Shown here: positions 34,801 to 42,800 of the stretch, piece after piece
Layout: each line of letters begins with the position of its first letter
How positions within the stretch are numbered: position 1 is the first letter of the stretch
DNA from: Azorhizobium sp943371865
Lineage (GTDB): Bacteria; Pseudomonadota; Alphaproteobacteria; Rhizobiales; Xanthobacteraceae
Assembly: GCF_943371865.1 (NCBI RefSeq)
Contig: NZ_CALRWL010000002.1
Span: 1-64,000, forward strand
Reading direction: 5' to 3'
Length of the DNA: 64,000 bases
Program-made: the position numbers and the translations under genes
The notes under the pieces: generated by a model
The model's database searches: none
What the model saw: only the letters and a program-made list of their open reading frames with translations
Told to the model about the DNA's origin: nothing

Positions 34801-35376
34801 AGCCAGGATGCCGAGGTCGGCGCGCGCGACAGCGGCAATGACGTCGAGGTCTGGACGCTAAGCCCCGCCTATCCCCGTCTGCGCCTTGCGAAAGAACAGC
34901 TAGCTGGACGCGGTGCCTTGTCAGGGGATGGCCGGCTTTTGATCACGCGGCGCGACAAAAAGCTGTGGTTTCGCTCCCTCGATAAGCCCGATGAACCACA
35001 TCCCTTGCCCTTCGGTGAGACCTTGCTATGTCCACCGTTTTGGACATCGCAAGGTATTCAAATATTGGTCGCCGAACGGGCCGAAGTCCGAAGTCTGAAT
35101 ATTGAGGACCTGCGCACAACAGCAGCCTGGACCATGACCGGTGACGTCCCGCACTTCGCGGCCGTCGCGCCAGACGGCGAAACCGTCGCCCTATTCGGAA
35201 CCTATGGTCTCGTCGAGTTGCGCGATGCAACGGCGCGGCGTTTGGGCGCATTCGTGCTGCGACCGACCGTAACCGCCGCCGTCTTTCATCCCGATGGCAA
35301 GGGCCTAGCCGTTGGCGACGCGGCCGGCGGAGTCCATTACTTTGGATTGAGAAGGAGCACCGACCGTGTCGCGTAA
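31873..35376 (+). CDS. NACHT/STAND ATPase with C-terminal beta-propeller (WD40-like) repeats
   Basis: A 1167-residue protein with GGAGG before its ATG. Residues 20-60 hold a FVGRRWLLARL recognition segment and Walker A GDPGAGKTS (47-55); residues 206-216 are Walker B IVIVLDGLDEW. This GLDE form is typical of NACHT/STAND signalling ATPases. A winged-helix and helical section follows to about residue 560. Roughly residues 590-1165 are repeated beta-strands (SPEGTLVAVGLDNGRVLLLE, ETDAAGQIVTVSEDGEIGVW), i.e. one or two WD40-like propellers. STAND proteins with propellers or TPRs are known or predicted anti-phage receptors that oligomerise on sensing a target. The stop overlaps the next gene by 11 bp. 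No nuclease or TIR-type effector is visible within this chain. Confidence 0.82.
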   Translation: MATGRAVDFGSLLDQARSDFVGRRWLLARLQTFIDAPDGPRILVVVGDPGAGKTSLLAHFVNEGGYPHFFCGRSDGVAASQGGGWSEPIRCAETLGTQLVRSYGEQIVDWSRWGIDWDLKAQRVDIEVRAAEVGGQLTLAEVGSYVAIPRPASAPVFRLRAQLGLKAGAKVTGINIQNLSVDPMLAFQELFLGPLRRAAERASEPIVIVLDGLDEWDRQACGFDPLEQLQRADLPNTVRVVASSRFSYELRLRVDVQRLDLSDPAVQSLHDQDIAALTRTAPEVPTDLATEIVRRANGNFLLAHYLLATFDPAHPQASVENWPTDVDDHYREQIDRLSGRLSREGLRADLGPVLAVVCSAREPLGAATIARATKIPADSVSDLLARIRAFVRLDVFDGEPRFSSYHISFSDFVLSGAAGFGLQPDSGHTRLLETLGPQSEETWKEVGDYAVRHLSAHAAALGDAAIAAMRTLFDDAGYLTERLARLGSDALGVDAQRALQIGADAGWLTVLASEVTLRTGRQEAAGIAPAQALTVAACQVGLQAKAEAFAARSPDACTATPLWSAGMEGSVLMAAGLGAAGPVRDATLAAARYLSLATGHYLEVWDILARRRLALLDVGPDVHLTMAEPDASHVWATFAGEGNRSVLKRLVLTTGEVVNEILFDQAVRRICVSPEGTLVAVGLDNGRVLLLESADGAIVARSDLGAGVERFSFTANSLAALTRNRKVALWGLPALEVEAVALLPKDNDDRLAYMEQTFGLAIDVAGRYAIVGGVDGVVTRLDLEEADAPLRLAQLPGWADHVSLSDGCILAGDATGRVHVLAHGGSAPVSFRAHAAPLALVETDAAGQIVTVSEDGEIGVWHRPVPSLIRPSGHPAVVSDLLFDPDGAVLRSLGVDGSIIEWSLNGLARQRAFIDPTLARGARLTDAPAIVTNVGGLDLRRLSGAGSEFVSTTPWPAMIIDKCSALLTGPPPDLALSQDAEVGARDSGNDVEVWTLSPAYPRLRLAKEQLAGRGALSGDGRLLITRRDKKLWFRSLDKPDEPHPLPFGETLLCPPFWTSQGIQILVAERAEVRSLNIEDLRTTAAWTMTGDVPHFAAVAPDGETVALFGTYGLVELRDATARRLGAFVLRPTVTAAVFHPDGKGLAVGDAAGGVHYFGLRRSTDRVA

Positions 35377-38300
35377 TCCCTTTTCGATGTATTGCAGCGC
35401 CGATCAAATCGCCGGCTTTGAGATGGAGAAGACGCGCGCCGACCGTATTCTCGCCCAGCACGCCGGGGGTGGGCCTGCGATCGTCATACTAGCGATCGAA
35501 GATATCAACTGGGTATACGGCCAAGCAAACTTCCCCTATCCGGCTGATATGGAGAATTCGCTAAAATTTCTCGATCGTTTCAGCACACTCGCCTCCAACA
35601 GCGCTCTCGAAGTTCTTAGCCAAGGCCGTGATCCGATGAGGATCTTCTTCGTCGATGCGATCTTCAAGGCCCGGTTCGAGACCCACAAGGCCTACGCTTC
35701 GGTCAAGTCACAATTTCGCCTCGTGGCCGATTTTGAACGTGGACCAAAGGCCGAGGCGAGCGGGGTCTTGCACGGCATAAAGCGGGTGGCCAGCAAGCTC
35801 TGGGGGCAGCCTCCCCTTGCCCCCAAGCCCGAGATCGACGCCGCCGAGACGGCGCGTAAATGCGTAAAAACTTGTGTTAACCGTCTGCAGAGTGAAACTA
35901 ACCTGTCTGAAATTCTTCTCTTCGGCGTCATGCTATTGCGCGTCTGTTCGCTTGACGCCTTCCTAGACGCGCTGATGCAGCGTGTCGCGGCCCGGCCTAG
36001 CGACGTTATCGGCCAGACGGCCCTTGCGATGGTCCTGACCGATTTTGGCGACACGGCGGCGGGATTGACAAGAGCCCGCATCGCGCGCGGGTTACCCATG
36101 CCGCCACCCGAACTCTACGTATGGCAGGCCAAAGCGGCATGGCGCCGTGGTGAAACATGGGAGGGTCTGCAGGCCCTGGACGACATGTGTCCGGCCCCCG
36201 CCAATTGGCCGCTTTCGATTCGAGCTGGATTGCTCGCACTACGCGCGGCGCTGCTGTCGCAACAGGGCGAGCACGAGACTGCGGCTTACTGTCTGAAGCA
36301 GGCTGTCGAGATCGACGGAAGCGATGCGGCAGCGCATCTGTGTCTGGCTCAGGTCCTCACCGCGTGCGGTCGCTTCGATGAAGCTCGCGCTGCGGCCAAG
36401 GCGGCGCAATTGATCGACCCCAAAAGCGTGCTCGTCCAGACTGAGCTCTGCCGCGTGCTTGCGGCTCAAGGCCGTCAATCTGAGCTTCGGCGTGAACTCG
36501 GCAAGCTGTGCATCAGCGAGAACGGGCGTCTGGAGGCGCGGCGATTTGTTGCCAGCGCCGAGCTTGACGGCTGCCCCCCTCCGAAGCCGGGCCTCTTCGA
36601 GGGCCTGGATCAAGCGCGCCAGCGTGCCCTGTTCGACGCTCTACTGCCGAATTGGCTGCAGCTTTGCGAGGCCTCCCTCATCTTCAATTTCTTCATGTCC
36701 TTTTTGGAGTGTGGCCATCGCGGGCCGGAAGATCACGCCAAACATCTGTCGTACGCCTTCAGGCTCTTGCACAAGTGTCCTCTAGACACCGACGCTCTCG
36801 CGAGCGCTGGCGCTGTTTGGCTAAATTCGGGCCGACCGGACTGCGCTGCGGACTGGCTCGCGTCGGCTTGGGCGCTGCATTTGGGTGACGCCGGTGTGCC
36901 CGCGTTGCTGGCTATGGCGCTAGACCAAACCGATCGCGCGGCCGAAGCGTATGACGTTCTGACGCTCGCCGAAGAGCTTGGCCGGATGAACGAACGTGCC
37001 AAGGAGCGCTATTGCCGGTTGATCTGGAAGCTGCCGCGTTTGGATGTCATTAGTACCGCCTGTCTCTCGGAGAAGGGACGCGAAGCCGTGCGCGCCAGCG
37101 CCGAGTTGTTGCTTGCGCAGGAGCCGGAACTGAGACCCAACGCGCTGATGGCACTCTCGTTCGCGACGCTGTCCGATGATCCTGCCCGCAGCCTTGATCT
37201 GCAGCGCGAAGCGTTGGCCGCGCGTCCTCAGGAAGATACCTTCCATGAGTTTCATATCGCGACACTGAGGGCGGCCGGCCTCAAGCCCGAGATGGACGCG
37301 GCTTGCGAGGCTCAGGCGCAAGGTTTGCGGGCCCGTTTCCCGGAGCTCGACGCGACCCATTTTGCCGCTTTTGTGACAATCTTGCTTGACGAAGGTCGAA
37401 CTGACGAGGCATGCAAATTCCTGCGCGCTGGCTTGCAGTTGGACGCCAATCTGCCAGCACTTCGCCTCGTCCAAGCCCGACTGTACATCGCCAAGGAGCG
37501 CATGTCAGAGGCCGTCGAGACCCTTAGAGTGCTAGCCTTTTCCGACGCTGATTGCACGCCTGCTGCCGCCGAGTGCCTCGGCGGTCTGCTTTCGAACGAG
37601 GGCCGCCATGAAGAGGCCTTGCCGGTATGGCGGCAACTACAGGTACTCTCGCCTGCGTCGGCGATCGGCTATCTCGGCGAGGGTTTCGATCTTTGGTTAC
37701 TGGATCGCGACGCCGAGGCTGCCGCTCGTTTGGAGCTGGCTGTAGCGTGCGACAGCGACAACCCGGGCGCCTGGGGATTGCTGGGACAGGTCTTGTACAA
37801 GCTTGGACGGTTGGAGGAGGCCGTGCCGGCCCTCGAACGGGCGGTTTCAGCGCGGCCACGACCGCCGCAGGCCATCCTGAGCTTGGCGCTGACCTTGATC
37901 GACCTTGGACGGGCCGCTGAGGCCTCTGCCATCTGTACGGCTATCCTGGGCGAACCGCCCGCCCCAGCCGAGGCGGTACTTGGCCTCACCGAAGCGCTTT
38001 CGGCCCTGTCAAGGTTAGCCCAAGACGTGGTGTTCATCGAGGATTGGCTCGCGACCTCCAGTCCCGCACCCTCAGAGATTTTGCGGGTAATCCGCGTACT
38101 GCCGCGGCAATGTGGGCTCCGAGCCGCCGCCCGGATCGGCGAACTGGCTTTGAAGATGCACGCTGACAGCGCCGACCTTCTAGCGGAACAGACCTTCACC
38201 CTTGTGGAACTTGGCCAATTCGAGGAGGCCGTGGTCCTTGCACGGAAGGCTGATCATCTGGCCCCGCATGATCGTAATGTTATGTACGCATTGGCCCATG

Positions 38301-38827
38301 CGAGCGCACATCTGCCAGCCCTCGACAGCGCCACAGCGCGACACTTGGCAGATCGGCTGATCGGGGCGAGTGTCGAGTCGACCGCGTTGCAGCATGCCGC
38401 TAGTGTGCTGAGGGCCGCCGGGATGGACGCAAGTACCGCTTTCGAAGCAGCGCTCGCCGCGCACGAAGGGCATTGCGATCGAGCCTGGTGCCAGCTCAAT
38501 CTGGGCCGGCTGGATGAAGCGGATGACAACATCATCAAGGCTGTGGCGGAGCATTCGGAACTGGGCCCGCATGTCGTTTACGCAGCGATCATTCGGTTTC
38601 TCCGTTCTGACGGGAGCGCCTCGGCCCGAACGGATCTAGGAGAGACTTTATGTGCTATTCGCACGCTGGAACAAGGCGCTGGCATTCTGGCAAAAATCCG
38701 CGCGCTGGCGCCGCAGTGGCGTCAGCAATCCATCGCCTCGCAGGAGCGGCTTCACGAACTGACGGTGATCGTCGACGCAGAAGCGTGCTTGGCGCTGCAT
38801 ACTTCTGAAGCCTCGAGACCGATATGA
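35366..38827 (+). CDS. Large TPR-repeat protein of the STAND module
   Basis: An 1153-residue protein starting with GTG at 35366 (GAAGGAGCACCGACC upstream), overlapping the ATPase gene. Residues 1-130 form a non-TPR head (ADRILAQHAGGGPAIVILAI, then FFVDAIFKARFETHKAYASV). The rest is a long array of TPR-type helices, for example AWGLLGQVLYKLGRLEEAVP and AEQTFTLVELGQFEEAVVLA, over 900 residues. Such solenoids usually bind other proteins. Because it is translationally coupled to the NACHT/propeller ATPase, it is probably the scaffold or target-recognition partner. No catalytic motif is seen; the head domain is the place to look for an effector. Confidence 0.8.
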   Translation: MSRNPFSMYCSADQIAGFEMEKTRADRILAQHAGGGPAIVILAIEDINWVYGQANFPYPADMENSLKFLDRFSTLASNSALEVLSQGRDPMRIFFVDAIFKARFETHKAYASVKSQFRLVADFERGPKAEASGVLHGIKRVASKLWGQPPLAPKPEIDAAETARKCVKTCVNRLQSETNLSEILLFGVMLLRVCSLDAFLDALMQRVAARPSDVIGQTALAMVLTDFGDTAAGLTRARIARGLPMPPPELYVWQAKAAWRRGETWEGLQALDDMCPAPANWPLSIRAGLLALRAALLSQQGEHETAAYCLKQAVEIDGSDAAAHLCLAQVLTACGRFDEARAAAKAAQLIDPKSVLVQTELCRVLAAQGRQSELRRELGKLCISENGRLEARRFVASAELDGCPPPKPGLFEGLDQARQRALFDALLPNWLQLCEASLIFNFFMSFLECGHRGPEDHAKHLSYAFRLLHKCPLDTDALASAGAVWLNSGRPDCAADWLASAWALHLGDAGVPALLAMALDQTDRAAEAYDVLTLAEELGRMNERAKERYCRLIWKLPRLDVISTACLSEKGREAVRASAELLLAQEPELRPNALMALSFATLSDDPARSLDLQREALAARPQEDTFHEFHIATLRAAGLKPEMDAACEAQAQGLRARFPELDATHFAAFVTILLDEGRTDEACKFLRAGLQLDANLPALRLVQARLYIAKERMSEAVETLRVLAFSDADCTPAAAECLGGLLSNEGRHEEALPVWRQLQVLSPASAIGYLGEGFDLWLLDRDAEAAARLELAVACDSDNPGAWGLLGQVLYKLGRLEEAVPALERAVSARPRPPQAILSLALTLIDLGRAAEASAICTAILGEPPAPAEAVLGLTEALSALSRLAQDVVFIEDWLATSSPAPSEILRVIRVLPRQCGLRAAARIGELALKMHADSADLLAEQTFTLVELGQFEEAVVLARKADHLAPHDRNVMYALAHASAHLPALDSATARHLADRLIGASVESTALQHAASVLRAAGMDASTAFEAALAAHEGHCDRAWCQLNLGRLDEADDNIIKAVAEHSELGPHVVYAAIIRFLRSDGSASARTDLGETLCAIRTLEQGAGILAKIRALAPQWRQQSIASQERLHELTVIVDAEACLALHTSEASRPI

Positions 38828-39194
38828 GCCTAGTTACCGGTCATCAGGCGCCACGCATGATCCTGACCGAAGTGCCGATGGCCACCGACCCGTCGGCAAT
38901 CGGGATCCAATCACGGACGCCTCGTCACCCAACTCCTTCGCCGTGCGTTTCTGGGATCTGCGCAGCAGCGCTGATCAAGCGTGACAAGCTTCCGCGCGGT
39001 CTCTTAGGTCTCCTTCCCATTCATTGGTCGCCTCCCGAATGTTCGCCGATCTGCAAGCGGAAGGTGCCTCGTACAACACGTAGCTCCACTGACGCATGAA
39101 TCGTCTCATGATTTAAAATATTTGAGACATGAACGCAGCCCCTATATATCAAACACTTGCGTGTCTCATATAATAGTCTCATAATGCAGTCACT
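38828..39194. other. Gap between TPR gene and serine recombinase
   Basis: 367 bp. A 91-codon frame (38824-39099) overlaps the TPR stop by ATGA, but its Pro/Arg/Ser-rich sequence has no family look, so I do not call it a gene. The right half contains the recombinase's res-like repeats. Confidence 0.45.
39103..39181. promoter_or_regulatory. res-like recombinase binding repeats
   Basis: GTCTCA (39103-39108) and TGAGAC (39123-39128) form an inverted pair spanning 26 bp, the size of a resolvase subsite. Two more GTCTCAT copies follow at 39163 and 39176 in direct orientation, 13 bp apart, ending 14 bp before the recombinase start. Resolvase genes are usually preceded by such sites, which also let the protein repress its own gene. 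The AT-rich stretch between could contain the promoter. Confidence 0.6.
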
Positions 39195-39746
39195 ATGATG
39201 ATTGGCTACGCACGCGTTTCGACTGATGGTCAGACTTTAGATAGTCAGATTGAACTCCTGAGAGCTGCGGGTTGCGAGAAAGTATTCTCCGAGACCGCCA
39301 GTGGTGCAAAGACCGAGCGGCGCGAACTTCGAAAATGCATCACCGTACTCAGACCATCAGATGTGCTGGTGGTTGCCCGACTTGACCGCCTGGCGCGGTC
39401 AACCCGTGACCTCCTGAATGTGCTGGCCGAAGTAAGTGAGCGTGACGCCGCGTTTCGCTCTCTGGCCGACACCTGGGCGGACACCACCACGGCTCATGGC
39501 CGGCTCATGCTCACCATTCTTGGCGGCCTGGCTGAGTTTGAGCGGGATCTTATCCGAACACGCACTGGCGAGGGCCGAACACGCGCCAAGGCGCGCGGGG
39601 TGAAATTTGGCCGCAAGCCCAAGTTGACGGCCGAGCAGCAGGCGTACGTTGCCAAGCTACGGGCAGATGGCGAAGGCGTACGACAGATTGCCCGGATCAT
39701 GGGCGTGAGCAGTGCCACGATCGGGCGTATTGCTCCATGCTCTTAG
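39195..39746 (+). CDS. Small serine recombinase (Tn3-type resolvase/invertase)
   Basis: A 183-residue resolvase/invertase. MIGYARVSTDGQTLDSQIE carries the catalytic S9; DVLVVARLDRLARSTRDL, AHGRLMLTILGGLAEFERDL and IRTRTGEGRTRAKARGVKFG are family blocks. The C-terminal helix-turn-helix (GVRQIARIMGVSSATIGRI) is present, so it is full length. It sits alone between two large gene blocks on opposite strands, with repeats just upstream. It could resolve or invert one of the blocks or be left from a Tn3-type transposon; no Tn3 transposase is in the window. Confidence 0.93.
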   Translation: MMIGYARVSTDGQTLDSQIELLRAAGCEKVFSETASGAKTERRELRKCITVLRPSDVLVVARLDRLARSTRDLLNVLAEVSERDAAFRSLADTWADTTTAHGRLMLTILGGLAEFERDLIRTRTGEGRTRAKARGVKFGRKPKLTAEQQAYVAKLRADGEGVRQIARIMGVSSATIGRIAPCS

Positions 39747-39820
39747 GCCGCCGTTGCGCCAATTCCGGACCTTGATCCTTTGTCGTAAAACTTACCTTTA
39801 CTGCCAATTACCGAGCCAAT

Positions 39821-42800
39821 TTATTCGAGGTGCCGAGCAAGAACCCACGCCAGTGCTGTCCTTCGATCCAGGATGGCAGCCTCATCATCGCTAAGATCCC
39901 CCGTTAGCACGCAAGCGGGGCAGGCGCTTACGCATTCGGGGACAGCGCAGTCTAGGATGCGCTCAATCTCTGACAAGAGGTCGGGCAGCAATTCCAACGC
40001 TTGGACGGAGAAGCCAGCGCCGCCTGAGGCCTTATCGTGCAGGAAGAGAGACACGGTGCGTGCTTCGGTCTCGTCGGCGCGTCGCGCGACCGCCAGACCC
40101 ATTTCATCCGTCTCTATTCCGAGCCGGCGGGCGAGAGCTTCGCGGAGTGCCACTGCGAGCGCTATGCCTGCGCCAGGGTGAGGCCAATCCACCGGCTGAA
40201 TCTCCAAAACGTCCGTGCTGAGCTGATGGCCCAAACGAAGGTTGGTCTTCAGCGCGTACTGACGGGCAGGGCCGCCACACTCCGTATCACTACCTACAAG
40301 CGGTCGATGTGGCCGCGCGGCCTGTTCGTCCGCGCGGCCGCAGCGCAGGCAAAGGTTGTAGCCATCCCCATCAGGCCCGGCGTTGCAGAAGAATACTGTG
40401 CCTTCGCGCGTTGCTCGCCACCGCCCTAGAAGCCGCTGTGGCAGAGGTGCCCAATCTGCACCACGGGCCGACACTGCGGTGGGTTCGGGCGGAACATAGG
40501 TCACGACGTCAGCGTCAGCGTGAGGTTCTGCCCGGAGATCAACGGAGAATCCTGCCGGCTGCAAGTACTCCACCCAAGTGGCTGAGCCCGCCCTGCAAAC
40601 GGGACATTCAAGGTGCGCCAGATTCCTGTTGCGCTGTGAGCCGGATTCGCCACAGTTCTCGCAGCTCCAACGCCAAAGGAGCGCCTGCACCTGATTCGCA
40701 GCCTCTGCCGTGGCGGGTTGCTTCCAATTTAGAGTCACGCCGGCCGATTTGTGCACCAACCCGTCGAGCACGACTTCCGAGCCGGGCGCATATTCGCGGA
40801 TGGCAATGTCGAGCTGTCGCTGGGGATAGGCATTGAAGCGCGACGCCTCCTCTTCATCGGGATCTGTTAGATCACGCAGGTCCGTAGGTACGACGAAAGA
40901 AACGACATCGGTAGGAAAGCCATGACCCGGCAGGACGCCGCGTCTTGCCAGCGCACTCAAAAGGTAGTCTTGGCAAAGCCGCCTAAGTTGGATAGCCAAT
41001 CGCTCCAGAGCCGCAGCATCGCCTCCACAGCCGGCGGCTAAGGACTGGACACCACGCCACTCTGCGGCGAAGGCTTCATGGGCTGCTTCCATCGTGCGGG
41101 CGGCCATCTCATAGACCTCCTCGTCAGCTGCCAGGACCGAATTGCGTGTGAGCTGCTCGATCTCGCTGGCGAAGGCCTCACGGGTTTGTGGCGCGCGCGC
41201 CCAATCGGCTAGTCGCCGCGCGGCGCACACTCCAATTTCTTCTGCGCCGACCTTGTGATCGCAACCGAAGAAGGGGCCTGCCTGCATGCTGAGTGCATTG
41301 CCGCCGTGGCTCCGCACAAACGCGGCAAAGAGCACGGCGTTGATATGCCGTTGAACAATCACACGGCTATCGAGCGCAACCTTCGGCGCGTGCACCTGTC
41401 GGTTTAGGTAGCGCTCTGGGTCGCGAAAGGCATCGCGGTCCAATGGCCTGTCTTTGCAGAAGGTGAACCCCATTGAGATCGGCTGGCCACGCCGCCCGGC
41501 GCGGCCTATACGCTGTCTGTAATTCGCAATTGACGGCGGAAGGTTGGTCATCATTACATGAGAAACGGAGCCGATATCGACACCCATCTCCATCGTCGTG
41601 GAGCAGTTGAGGACGTTAATCGCTCCAGATTTGAAAGCTCGCTCATATGCTCGCAGCTTCGCTGGCCGTTGCTGCGCCGAGTGCTCCGCAGAACGGAAGT
41701 AATCAGAAAAATAGGCAATGCGGTCGCTAAGATCGCTCCAAGCTCCCCGCTCTCGCAGCGCAGCCACGGCTTGGTCATTCGCGAGCCAGGCACCAATTTG
41801 CTCGCGATCTCCGGCCGCCGTCCGGATACCGGAGCGACCTGGATAGGGAGCTGGATGCCTTGGCATCACTAGCCGCTCGGCAGGCGTGCCCTGCCCGCCC
41901 GGTGTCCGCGCTCCGTATGGCGACAGCCCCCTAAGCGTCACATCAAGCATCCGCCTAGTCGACGGGCAGTACCAGGCGCTGGTAACTGGGGCGATGCTGG
42001 CCTTGCGGAAGTCCAAGGCGAACTTGGTCTGGCCAGACCATCGAAGCACAGCGCCCAGCGCCTGCCAGGCGTCGCGGAAGACGTCGTCAAGAATGGTTCG
42101 AGTGGGGGCGTCGCTAGTTGAAATATTGAAGGCCTGGCACAGGAGGTTGACAATCATGGCCGTCCGCCCTCCAGACGGAGGCGTGAACCGCGGCCAAATC
42201 ACCTCCCAACTCTGCGCCGACCTCTGCGGTTGGAACAGCAGCTCGCGCGCTCCCGATCTTGGAGGAATCCAGTGAAGGACATCGCGAGGCACCTGCACGG
42301 CGGAGCGGCCGCGGGCTATGAATGTGGTCAACAGATGCAGGAAGTCGCGCCAGTCCTGAGGACTGCCACCCAAGCCTATGAAGGCTGACGAGGCCTGCGC
42401 ATCCGCCAGATTGTCGATGGCGGCGAACCGAAGCCGAGCTAGGCCCAGGGTCTCCGGCGCGTTTGCCCTGGGCGGCCGGCGGATGAACTCGCGGAGCAGG
42501 AGGAACTCGGCCAGTTCGCGGGTTCGACTGAAACGGTTATCGCGCCCGGCCCAGACGGAGCCGATCCAGATCCTTACCTCTGGCCGCTCTGCAAGTACGT
42601 CGACGATTTCGTTCCAGGGAAGCCCGGCTGTGCTGCCGGCCTCCACCCTAGCAAGCTGCCGTTCGAGATTGATGCGCAGCTCCACCAGCGCGGGTTCGGT
42701 CATGGCGCTGAGAAGATCGATCTGTGTCCTGAGTTGACCGGCGTCAGCTGGGTTTAGGGCCGCTCCTAGCCGATCCTGCACTGCGTGGTAGATGACCGAT

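Noticed and set aside
38824..39099. 91-codon frame overlapping the TPR gene stop by ATGA
   Set aside because: The overlap is suggestive, but the Pro/Arg/Ser-rich sequence has no domain look and runs into the res-like repeats; not called as a gene.
39103..39181. CRISPR-like repeats
   Set aside because: The GTCTCA units are short, in mixed orientation and lack even spacers; they fit a resolvase site better. No CRISPR array was seen elsewhere.
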